A stretch of DNA of 11,621 bases from contig JAHAGQ010000034.1 in assembly GCA_018373675.1 (NCBI GenBank), positions 1 to 11,621 on the forward strand. Reading direction: 5' to 3'. Under the pieces are notes generated by a model. The model was not told the origin of the DNA. It saw nothing but the letters and a program-made list of their open reading frames with translations, and searched no databases. Made by a program: the position numbers and the translations under genes. The stretch is from Collinsella sp. (GTDB lineage Bacteria; Actinomycetota; Coriobacteriia; Coriobacteriales; Coriobacteriaceae). This document shows positions 6,491-11,621 of this stretch, one piece after another; positions within the stretch are counted from its first letter, which is position 1; the number at the start of each line of letters is the position of its first letter.

Positions 6491-7870
6491 CTAATGCACA
6501 AACATGCGCACGAACTTGTGCTTCCAGCTTGCGTAGGGCGCATACCGAAACGGCACGTCCAGCCAAGTTGCCTTGTTCACGATGCTCTTCTTGTGGCTAA
6601 ACGTATCGAAGCTCTCGCGTCCATGGTACTGCCCCATACCGCTCGCGCCCATGCCGCCAAAGCCCATATGGCTCGTAGCCAAGTGCATGATCGTGTCGTT
6701 GACACAGCCGCCGCCAAAGGGCACGTAGCGCACAAAGCGTTGCTGAACCGAACGGTCCTGGCTAAAGATATACAGGGCCAGCGGCGTCGGACGATCCGCA
6801 ATAAACGTCTCGGCCTCGTCTAGGCTCTCAAACGTCAGCACCGGCAAGATGGGACCGAAGATCTCCTCCTGCATCACGGCGTCATCGGGGGTCACGCCGT
6901 CTAGGATCGTCGGCTCAATCTTGAGCGACGACTCGCGCGCCGTGCCTCCCAGCACGACCTTATCGGGATCGATCAGCCCGCGCACGCGCGCAAAATGCTT
7001 GGCGTTGACGATATGCCCGTAGTCCTCGTTATCGAGCGGATGCTCGCCAAACATACGGCGGGCCTCTTCCCTGATGAGGTCCAGCAGCTCGTCGTGCACG
7101 CGCGCATCGACCAGCAGGTAGTCGGGCGCCACGCAGGTCTGCCCCACGTTGAGCCATTTACCAAAGGCGATACGCCGCGCCGCAACCTTCAAGTTTGCCG
7201 TCGCATCCACGATGCAGGGGCTCTTGCCGCCCAGCTCAAGCGTCACGGGCGTGAGGTTTTTACTCGCGCGCTCCATGACGAGCTTGCCGACCGGAACGCT
7301 ACCGGTAAAGAAGATCTTGTCCCAGCACTCATCGAGCAACGCTTCGTTCTCGGCGCGCCCGCCCTCGACAACCGTCACCAGGCGCGGATCAAATGCCTCT
7401 TCACAGATTTGCTTGAGCACCGCGCTCGATGCCGGAGCATAGGCACTCGGCTTGATGACCACGGTATTGCCCGCGGCAAGGGCGCCGGCGAGCGGCTCGA
7501 GTGTTAGCAAAAACGGGTAGTTCCACGGAGCCATGATGAGCGTGACGCCATAGGGCACGGCTTGCGTTTTGCACGCGCTCACGGCGTTGGCAAGGTCACA
7601 CGGACGCAGGCGCGGACGACTCCATCGAGCCACGTGAGCGATCTGATGACGAATCTCGGAAAGCGACGTGCCGATCTCGCACATATATGCCTCGTCATGC
7701 GACTTTCCCAAATCGGTCTTGAGTGCATGGGCAATATCGGCCTCGTGCGCCCGTACCGCATCGCGTAAACTCACGAGCGCGCGACGTCGGGCATCAACAT
7801 CAAACGTAGCGTGCGTTTTAAAGTAAGTGCGCTGATCGCCGACGATGCGCGCAATTTCCTCGGTGTTCAT
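6491..7870 (-). CDS. NAD(P)-dependent aldehyde dehydrogenase
   Basis: This is a 459-residue aldehyde dehydrogenase that oxidises an aldehyde to its acid (or acts in reverse of a partner alcohol dehydrogenase). Key residues are visible: PWNYP (115-119, oxyanion N117), K140 in VVIKPS, FTGS (188-191), catalytic base E212 in LELGGKSP and nucleophile C246 in GQTCVAPDY. The length, the missing N-terminal extension and PWNYPFLLTLEPL place it with the class 3/AlkH/YwdH-like short aldehyde dehydrogenases, not the acylating AdhE type. It is the second gene of an operon: its start lies 9 bases after the alcohol dehydrogenase stop, and its GGAGGG ribosome site overlaps that stop. The physiological substrate cannot be read from sequence. 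Confidence 0.93.
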   Translation of the reverse strand: MNTEEIARIVGDQRTYFKTHATFDVDARRRALVSLRDAVRAHEADIAHALKTDLGKSHDEAYMCEIGTSLSEIRHQIAHVARWSRPRLRPCDLANAVSACKTQAVPYGVTLIMAPWNYPFLLTLEPLAGALAAGNTVVIKPSAYAPASSAVLKQICEEAFDPRLVTVVEGGRAENEALLDECWDKIFFTGSVPVGKLVMERASKNLTPVTLELGGKSPCIVDATANLKVAARRIAFGKWLNVGQTCVAPDYLLVDARVHDELLDLIREEARRMFGEHPLDNEDYGHIVNAKHFARVRGLIDPDKVVLGGTARESSLKIEPTILDGVTPDDAVMQEEIFGPILPVLTFESLDEAETFIADRPTPLALYIFSQDRSVQQRFVRYVPFGGGCVNDTIMHLATSHMGFGGMGASGMGQYHGRESFDTFSHKKSIVNKATWLDVPFRYAPYASWKHKFVRMFVH

Positions 7871-7879
7871 GGCACCCTC

Positions 7880-9100
7880 CTAGTTCTCGTCCTCAAACAT
7901 ACCATCCGCGACGACCTCGTACATACGCTCGAGCTCCAAGCGGTCCATCAAAAGCGGAACGGGGTACAGCGGATTGGCCTCGGCATCGGCATGCGCCGCC
8001 ATCTCGGGAATGTCGGAGCGGCGAATGCCCGAGACATATTTGGGGATTCCCAGGATCTCGTTCATGCGGTCGACCCAATCGAAAAAGGCCTCGGCCGCAA
8101 GACTATCCTGCGCGGTAGCCGGCGCAATGCCCGCCATGCGAGCAAGATCGGCAAGCTTGGGGGCGGCGGCGTCACCATAAGCGCGAAGCATGTGCGGCAG
8201 GATGATCGCGTTGGCCAAACCGTGCGGAATTCCGTATCGGCCGCCCAGACTGTGCGCGATGGCATGCACATATCCGACATAGGAGCGGGTAAACGCAACG
8301 CCCGCCTTATGCGCCGCCGAAAGCATATTGCGACGAGCGCGCATGTCGTCACCATGCTCATAGGCCTCGAGCAAATTGTCGTGGATAAGCTGCACCGCCT
8401 GTCGCGCCATCTTGCGCGTATAGGGCGTGGTGCTTCGCCCGATAAAGGCCTCAACGGCATGCGTCAAGGCGTCCATGCCCGTCTGCCCCGTAATGGAAGC
8501 GGGCAAGCCGCACGTAAACTCGGGGTCGTGGACTGCAAAACGCGGGATGAGCACAAAGTCGTTAATGGGGTATTTGTAGTGCGTCCCGTCATCGGTAATT
8601 ACCGCCGCAAGCGTGACTTCACTTCCCGTACCGGCGGTAGTGGGAACGGCGATGAGCAGCGGCAGGCGACGATGAATCCGCAGCAGGCCGCGCATCTTGT
8701 TGATGGGCTTGTTTGGCTGCGCAATGCGTGCGCCCACGCCCTTGGCACAGTCCATGGCCGAGCCACCGCCAAAGCCGATAATGGCCTGGCAGGCGCTCTC
8801 TCGATACAGGGACGCCGCTTCTTCCACGTTTGAAACCGTGGGGTTTGCACGCGTTTCGGCATAGACCGTAACGCCAATCCCCCTGCATGCGAGCGCCGTC
8901 TCGAGCGGTGCCGTGAGCCCCAGACGGGCAATGCCGGGATCCGTCACGATAAGGACCTTCTGGATCGAGCGCTTTTGAAGCACCGCGGGCACATCCTCGG
9001 CATGCTCTAAAATGCGCGGCTCGGTATAGGGCAGGATCGGCAATGCAATGCGAAAAACCGTCTGATATGTTCGGCACCAGGCACGACGGGCTAGATGCAT
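7880..9100 (-). CDS. Iron-type (group III) alcohol dehydrogenase
   Basis: This is a 406-residue NAD(P)-dependent alcohol dehydrogenase of the metal-containing group III family. The nucleotide-binding blocks are GFGGGSAMDCAK (109-120) and PTTAGTGSE (153-161). The four expected metal ligands are D210 and H214 (GMDALTHAVEAF), H279 and H293 (HAIAHSLGG...GIPHGLANAI), with the same 4- and 14-residue spacings as in E. coli FucO. H283 matches FucO H267. The first 20 residues are slightly longer than usual. AAGGAG 8-9 bases upstream supports this start. It leads the operon with the aldehyde dehydrogenase, which suggests interconversion of an alcohol and an acid through an aldehyde, for fermentation balance or aldehyde removal. 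Two Rex-like palindromes lie upstream. Confidence 0.94.
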   Translation of the reverse strand: MHLARRAWCRTYQTVFRIALPILPYTEPRILEHAEDVPAVLQKRSIQKVLIVTDPGIARLGLTAPLETALACRGIGVTVYAETRANPTVSNVEEAASLYRESACQAIIGFGGGSAMDCAKGVGARIAQPNKPINKMRGLLRIHRRLPLLIAVPTTAGTGSEVTLAAVITDDGTHYKYPINDFVLIPRFAVHDPEFTCGLPASITGQTGMDALTHAVEAFIGRSTTPYTRKMARQAVQLIHDNLLEAYEHGDDMRARRNMLSAAHKAGVAFTRSYVGYVHAIAHSLGGRYGIPHGLANAIILPHMLRAYGDAAAPKLADLARMAGIAPATAQDSLAAEAFFDWVDRMNEILGIPKYVSGIRRSDIPEMAAHADAEANPLYPVPLLMDRLELERMYEVVADGMFEDEN

Positions 9101-9117
9101 AAAGGAAACTCCTTCAT

Positions 9118-9135
9118 TTGTTGATAGGTCAACAT
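9118..9135. promoter_or_regulatory. Rex-like operator, site 1
   Basis: TTGTTGATAGGTCAACAT agrees with the Rex consensus TTGTTAAnnnnTTAACAA at 11 of 14 defined positions and has perfect 6-bp arms (TGTTGA/TCAACA). It lies just before the alcohol dehydrogenase ribosome site and directly after the likely transcription start, a position suited to repression. Rex releases DNA when NADH is high and commonly controls alcohol dehydrogenase genes. The identity of the regulator is inference. Confidence 0.4.
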
Positions 9136-9146
9136 TTGCTCGCCCG

Positions 9147-9152
9147 ATTGTA
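9147..9152 (-). promoter_or_regulatory. Likely -10 box of the alcohol dehydrogenase operon
   Basis: TACAAT on the minus strand would start transcription near 9140, about 40 bases before the ATG and next to Rex-like site 1. The -35 region is poor (GCCGTC at about 16-base spacing), so the promoter may need an activator or may be weak. Confidence 0.3.
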
Positions 9153-9181
9153 CTCAGCGGCGGTCAAAGACGGCCTGCCAA

Positions 9182-9199
9182 TCGTTAATCAATCAACAT
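9182..9199. promoter_or_regulatory. Rex-like operator, site 2
   Basis: TCGTTAATCAATCAACAT also matches the Rex consensus at 11 of 14 positions and shares 11 of 16 core bases with site 1. The two centres are 64 bases apart, close to six helical turns, so both sites face the same side of the DNA. It lies upstream of the likely -35 of the leftward operon and 16 bases before the -35 candidate of the rubrerythrin gene. Confidence 0.35.
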
Positions 9200-9214
9200 C
9201 TTCATATCTCAAAA

Positions 9215-9274
9215 TTGTTTTATTAAAAATCATTCCTAATAGGCTTCACATTTGGTTGCATTTATGGATAATAG
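9215..9274 (+). promoter_or_regulatory. Promoter region of the rubrerythrin gene
   Basis: Two candidates are visible in this AT-rich stretch: TTGTTT (9215-9220) with TAATAG (9237-9242) at 16 bases, and TTCACA (9245-9250) with TAATAG (9269-9274) at 18 bases. Either gives a leader of roughly 75-110 bases before the ATG at 9357. I cannot choose between them. Confidence 0.4.
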
Positions 9275-9290
9275 AACTCGTCAAGACGCA

Positions 9291-9321
9291 CGTCCGGAGA
9301 GGGCCCTTACGGGACCGGACG
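9291..9321 (+). other. Hairpin in the rubrerythrin leader
   Basis: CGTCCGG and CCGGACG form a perfect 7-bp stem, with CCC/GGG pairing inside. It lies in the 5' untranslated region 35 bases before the start codon. It could stabilise the mRNA or be regulatory; it matches no riboswitch I know. Confidence 0.25.
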
Positions 9322-9356
9322 AGCGCGCAATCGCCATCGATCGAAAGGATCGAATC

Positions 9357-9917
9357 ATGAAGTTTGTTTGCCCCGTTTGCGGTTATGTGGAAGAGTTCGA
9401 CGGCGACCAGCTGCCCGAGGATTTTAAGTGCCCCCAGTGCGGCGTTCCCGGTTCTCGTTTCCTGAAGCAGGAGGAGGGCCAGCTCGAGTGGGCCGCCGAG
9501 CACGTCGTGGGCGTCGCCAAGATGGAGGGTGTCTCTGAGGACATCGTTGCCGACCTGCGCGCCAACTTTGAGGGCGAGTGCTCTGAGGTCGGTATGTACC
9601 TGGCCATGGCTCGCGTCGCTCATCGCGAGGGCTATCCCGAGATCGGCCTGTACTGGGAAAAGGCTGCCCACGAGGAGGCCGAGCACGCCGCCAAGTTCGC
9701 TGAGCTCCTGGGCGAGGTCGTGACCGACTCCACCAAGAAGAACCTCGAGATGCGCGTTGAGGCCGAGAACGGCGCCACCGCCGGAAAGACTGATCTTGCC
9801 AAGCGCGCCAAGGCCGCTGGCCTCGATGCCATCCACGATACCGTGCACGAGATGGCTCGCGACGAGGCTCGTCACGGCAAGGCTTTCGCCGGCCTGCTCA
9901 AGCGCTACTTTGGCTAA
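9357..9917 (+). CDS. Rubrerythrin with N-terminal rubredoxin domain (NADH-peroxidase type)
   Basis: This 186-residue non-haem iron protein reduces hydrogen peroxide in anaerobes. Residues 1-35 are a short rubredoxin with C5-x-x-C8 and C25-x-x-C28 (FVCPVCGY, FKCPQCGV). Residues 45-186 are a ferritin-like di-iron domain with ExxH motifs at E107-H110 and E170-H173 and further conserved glutamates around 73-77 and 131-137. The rubredoxin-first order is that of reverse rubrerythrins, often annotated as NADH peroxidase. The frame is open upstream to an ATG at 9252, but 9357 is chosen because AAAGGA lies 7 bases before it and the protein then starts right at the rubredoxin fold. The strong codon bias (GAG, CTG, GCC) suggests high expression. 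It is divergent from the alcohol dehydrogenase operon. Confidence 0.95.
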   Translation: MKFVCPVCGYVEEFDGDQLPEDFKCPQCGVPGSRFLKQEEGQLEWAAEHVVGVAKMEGVSEDIVADLRANFEGECSEVGMYLAMARVAHREGYPEIGLYWEKAAHEEAEHAAKFAELLGEVVTDSTKKNLEMRVEAENGATAGKTDLAKRAKAAGLDAIHDTVHEMARDEARHGKAFAGLLKRYFG

Positions 9918-9951
9918 GCCAACCGCTTGAGACATAACCTCTAGCTCGATG

Positions 9952-9982
9952 AGGCCCGGACCGTATTGGTTCGGGCCTTTTT
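9952..9982 (+). terminator. Rubrerythrin terminator
   Basis: AGGCCCGGACC and GGTTCGGGCCT form an 11-bp stem with one mismatch and a short loop, followed by a run of five T. It lies 35 bases after the stop codon. Confidence 0.85.
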
Positions 9983-10047
9983 GTGTCTCGAGGACTCGTT
10001 AACGCCCTGAAATAGAGCTATCTTCGGCATCGGTCTCTCGTCAAAAA

Positions 10048-10065
10048 CTAAGTGAGTAGACTTTT
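10048..10065 (+). repeat. 18-bp repeat CTAAGTGAGTAGACTTTT, copy B
   Basis: This copy is identical to copies A and C, with its T-rich end pointing right. Its tail contains CCGAGCAG at 10075-10082 and GCTTTATAAAG near 10099, matching the tail of copy D. Together with copy C it forms an inverted pair with 18-bp perfect arms and an 87-base interval. The stretch 9983-10047 before it holds no recognisable gene. Confidence 0.85.
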
Positions 10066-10152
10066 CGAAACTTGCCGAGCAGACCATCCGTATTGCTTTA
10101 TAAAGTCGCAGGGAAATGACTTGTTTCAAAACGGCCTGGTCGCCATCAAGCC

Positions 10153-10170
10153 AAAAGTCTACTCACTTAG
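10153..10170 (-). repeat. 18-bp repeat, copy C, containing a stop codon
   Basis: On the minus strand the motif reads in frame with the neighbouring gene as Leu-Ser-Glu-stop: the TAG at 10161-10159 ends the nuclease-like protein. The tail continues left with GGCGACCAGGCCG and TTTTGAAA, weaker but recognisable matches to the other copies. Confidence 0.85.
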
Positions 10171-11286
10171 AACCGCAGCCGTCCACGATCGAACTGTTTT
10201 GTGTCTAACGGGCATCTTTCCGTCAATTACTCCCAATTTTGTCCAGTCAACGAATAGTTCAGACCGAAGTAATGTCTCAGCCCTTTGCTCATCTGGGCTT
10301 TTATCGCGATATTCAGCATCGAGCATCCTGCATACGGTCTTAACGATCGCGCGGAATCTACCCTCATCGGATATCTGTCTGTGTGTCAGGAGAAGTACAT
10401 CGTAGCCCATGGCCTGAAGGGCCGTCATGCGGTCAGCGTCACGCAAGCCATCCCCTGCGCGTCCGTGCGAGGCCTTTCCCTGACATTCAATGGCCACCTG
10501 TCGCCTACCGTCCGGTGAAGAAAGAAGTAGGTCGATATATACACGGGACTTTCCCACAATCGCTCGAGCACTTGTGTTTAGCATCACTTCAACATTAAGC
10601 TCTATGCCGCAAAAACCTTCGCCTCCCAGGGATCGCGGCAGTGCAAGTAGCAAATACGCCTCGACCTCAAAAGGCGACGCGGCACCCAATGGAACGAGTT
10701 GCGATACCGCCATAAATCTATTGCCGTAACGCATCCCACAAACATCTGAACAAAAACGGTCAAGGTCTCCGCCCAAAACCAAAGCGTCTCGACGCCATAA
10801 ATTTGAGGCGGTGCCGTCCTCGGACGGGCAGCGCGCCCAACCGAACGTTGTCGAAATCGCACCCGAATCAATTGCACGCGAAAGCTCCGTCTCAAGTAAC
10901 GCCGGCAGGGCACACACCGCAAACAAGCCACACATCTCCGCCAATACCAAAAGAAGCTGAAGATCCGTCAGATGCCGTGACATGATGAATGCCGTCAGTA
11001 GAGGAGACGTAATCAAAAATCCATGCTCCGTTTCCAGCACGGATTCCCTGGGGAGCTCACCAAGAAACAGCCGCTGCCTAATGCTGGCAGGACAAGTCCG
11101 TTTGTTTCTCGTCCGAACCAATGTATGCAACGGAAAACCGAGCGCGACCGCAGCCGTCGGGTTGCGGGCGAGATCATATCGCTGCCGGTCTTCTTCCGGT
11201 CGTGGAAGCGGCGGACACAAAGCGCGGACTTGAGGAGGCAAACGCCAGTACCTAAAAGCCGATATGTCACAAAGTAGATCCTTCAT
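10159..11286 (-). CDS. AbiEi-like / DUF559-like (Vsr-type nuclease fold) protein
   Basis: The protein is 375 residues from the ATG at 11286, or 377 from an in-frame GTG at 11292; neither start has a clear ribosome binding site. The middle (LITSPLLTAF at 91-100, then a helical leucine-rich stretch to 132) resembles the domain before DUF559 in AbiEi-type actinobacterial proteins. The C-terminal half looks like a Vsr/DUF559 nuclease fold: SPFEVEAYLLL (204-214, E207), YIDLLLSS (250-257, D252), AIECQGKASH (265-274; E267, Q269, K271, H274), DADRMTALQAMGYDVLLLTH (283-302). The acid-x-Gln in place of acid-x-Lys leaves catalysis open. It has no operon partner and is richer in A and T, by eye, than its neighbours. 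Copies C and D of the repeat bound it. Function is unknown; defence or a repeat-linked role is inference. Confidence 0.75.
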   Translation of the reverse strand: MKDLLCDISAFRYWRLPPQVRALCPPLPRPEEDRQRYDLARNPTAAVALGFPLHTLVRTRNKRTCPASIRQRLFLGELPRESVLETEHGFLITSPLLTAFIMSRHLTDLQLLLVLAEMCGLFAVCALPALLETELSRAIDSGAISTTFGWARCPSEDGTASNLWRRDALVLGGDLDRFCSDVCGMRYGNRFMAVSQLVPLGAASPFEVEAYLLLALPRSLGGEGFCGIELNVEVMLNTSARAIVGKSRVYIDLLLSSPDGRRQVAIECQGKASHGRAGDGLRDADRMTALQAMGYDVLLLTHRQISDEGRFRAIVKTVCRMLDAEYRDKSPDEQRAETLLRSELFVDWTKLGVIDGKMPVRHKTVRSWTAAVLSE

Positions 11287-11370
11287 AGGCACAGGAGAAC
11301 ACGAATTTCAACCCAGTCAGTCACGCATTGGCGCGAACGCACCAAAAATGGCGCCGAACGGACTGCCAAG

Positions 11371-11434
11371 TTTTCAACAGCCCTCCCCAACTGGCCAAAA
11401 GCTTGTCGAGAGCTGGACGAAGCCCTGTTGAAAA
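11371..11434. repeat. Imperfect long inverted repeat upstream of the nuclease-like gene
   Basis: TTTTCAACAG (11371-11380) and CTGTTGAAAA (11425-11434) are perfect 10-base arms 44 bases apart. The match extends to 12 of 14 with the flanking CCCT/AGCC. Inside, GCTT and AAGC with further scattered pairs allow an inner stem, and a run of eight or nine T follows at 11440-11448. The stretch 11293-11546 carries this structure and repeat copy D, but no credible gene on either strand. Confidence 0.45.
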
Positions 11435-11469
11435 CCCCATTTTTTTTTCTCATGCAGAAGCTTTACGCG

Positions 11470-11487
11470 GCAAGTGAGTAGACTTTT
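11470..11487 (+). repeat. 18-bp repeat, copy D (16 bases conserved)
   Basis: GCAAGTGAGTAGACTTTT differs from the other copies only in its first two bases. Its T-rich end points right, followed by CCGAGCAG at 11498-11505 and TGCTTTTCAAAA near 11517, the clearest match to the tail of copy B. With copy C it makes outward-facing 16-bp inverted repeats around a 1,335-bp unit holding the nuclease-like gene. Confidence 0.85.
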
Positions 11488-11546
11488 TTGAACATTCCGA
11501 GCAGCCCGGTCATCCTGCTTTTCAAAACCGACGCTCCTATAAGTTG

Positions 11547-11621
11547 TCAAGAGGCAGTTTGCGGGAGCGTTCTCTCCAATTCGCACAGGAGCTCGTAATA
11601 CCTCCTCTCCAGTTTCGTCGA
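11547..11621 (-). CDS. Possible C-terminal end of a leftward gene, cut by the window edge
   Basis: On the minus strand the last 24 codons before a TGA read as a plausible protein end (STKLERRYYELLCELERTLP and four more). Nothing before the edge is available, so neither family nor reality can be judged. It could be chance. Confidence 0.2.
   Translation of the reverse strand, partial: STKLERRYYELLCELERTLPQTAS

Noticed and set aside
7811..8833. 340-residue plus-strand frame opposite the dehydrogenases
   Set aside because: It spans the junction of two well-supported leftward genes and has no recognisable domain.
9252..9356. Longer start for rubrerythrin at 9252
   Set aside because: The extra 35 residues are unlike any rubredoxin leader and overlap the promoter candidates. 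The ATG at 9357 has a good ribosome binding site and starts the fold exactly.
9985..10060. Short frame ending in Leu-Ser-Glu-stop at repeat copy B, as a remnant of a second nuclease-like gene
   Set aside because: A stop codon lies only 18 codons upstream, and the preceding residues do not resemble the C-terminus of the intact gene.
11278..11481. Plus-strand frame of about 67 codons ending in the TAG of repeat copy D
   Set aside because: No start codon occurs until ten codons before the stop, so it cannot be a gene as it stands. It could only be a decayed gene end, for which there is no other evidence.
136..11487. CRISPR array
   Set aside because: The four repeat copies are in both orientations and separated by 87 bases to almost 10 kb, without regular spacers or cas genes.
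11374..11586. 70-residue minus-strand frame crossing repeat copy D
   Set aside because: It reads straight through the repeat and the inverted-repeat structure, lacks a ribosome binding site, and has a composition unlike a real protein.

Overview
The window looks like a chromosomal segment of a Coriobacteriia actinobacterium, most likely Collinsella or a close gut relative. This is judged from the moderately high GC, the protein flavour (a DUF3516 helicase, a rubredoxin-first rubrerythrin, an AbiEi/DUF559-like orphan) and a strict-anaerobe gene set. No phage, insertion sequence transposase, CRISPR array or tRNA is visible.

Layout. At the left edge (1-153) a leftward promoter points out of the window, apparently into a structured RNA, and is preceded by one copy of an 18-base repeat. 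A large Ski2-like DEAD/DEAH helicase (275-2956, +) ends at a strong hairpin terminator and converges with a leftward series: a coiled-coil DUF2130 protein (3031-4788), a small calcineurin-like phosphoesterase (4929-5474), a 59-residue charged protein (5541-5720), a HIRAN-domain protein (5739-6065) and a 27-residue hydrophobic peptide (6302-6385) that resembles type I holin-like toxins. The phosphoesterase and DUF2130 genes are separated by a terminator fused to a REP-like palindrome that carries the GGGGACAGGCACC signature. Further right lies a leftward two-gene operon for an iron-type alcohol dehydrogenase and an NAD(P)-aldehyde dehydrogenase (9100-6491). It is divergent from a rubredoxin/ferritin-like rubrerythrin of the NADH-peroxidase type (9357-9917, +). 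The shared intergenic region holds two palindromes that resemble Rex (NADH-sensing) operators.

The right end (9983-11621) is the accessory part. A lone gene of the AbiEi-like/DUF559 (Vsr-type nuclease fold) class is bounded by outward-facing copies of the CTAAGTGAGTAGACTTTT repeat. The left copy contains the gene's own stop codon, and a second copy 87 bases further left makes a 123-bp inverted pair. All four copies share a more loosely conserved tail, giving an element of roughly 45-60 bp. I consider this repeat family and its link to the nuclease-like gene the best candidate for an undescribed system. The toxin-like locus with a sequestered ribosome binding site is second.

Functional reading. 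The left half has a nucleic-acid-maintenance flavour (helicase, PD-(D/E)XK-like DUF2130, HIRAN, phosphoesterase). The middle half concerns alcohol/aldehyde redox balance and oxidative-stress defence. Assignments rest on reading motifs and remembered family features; no search was run.
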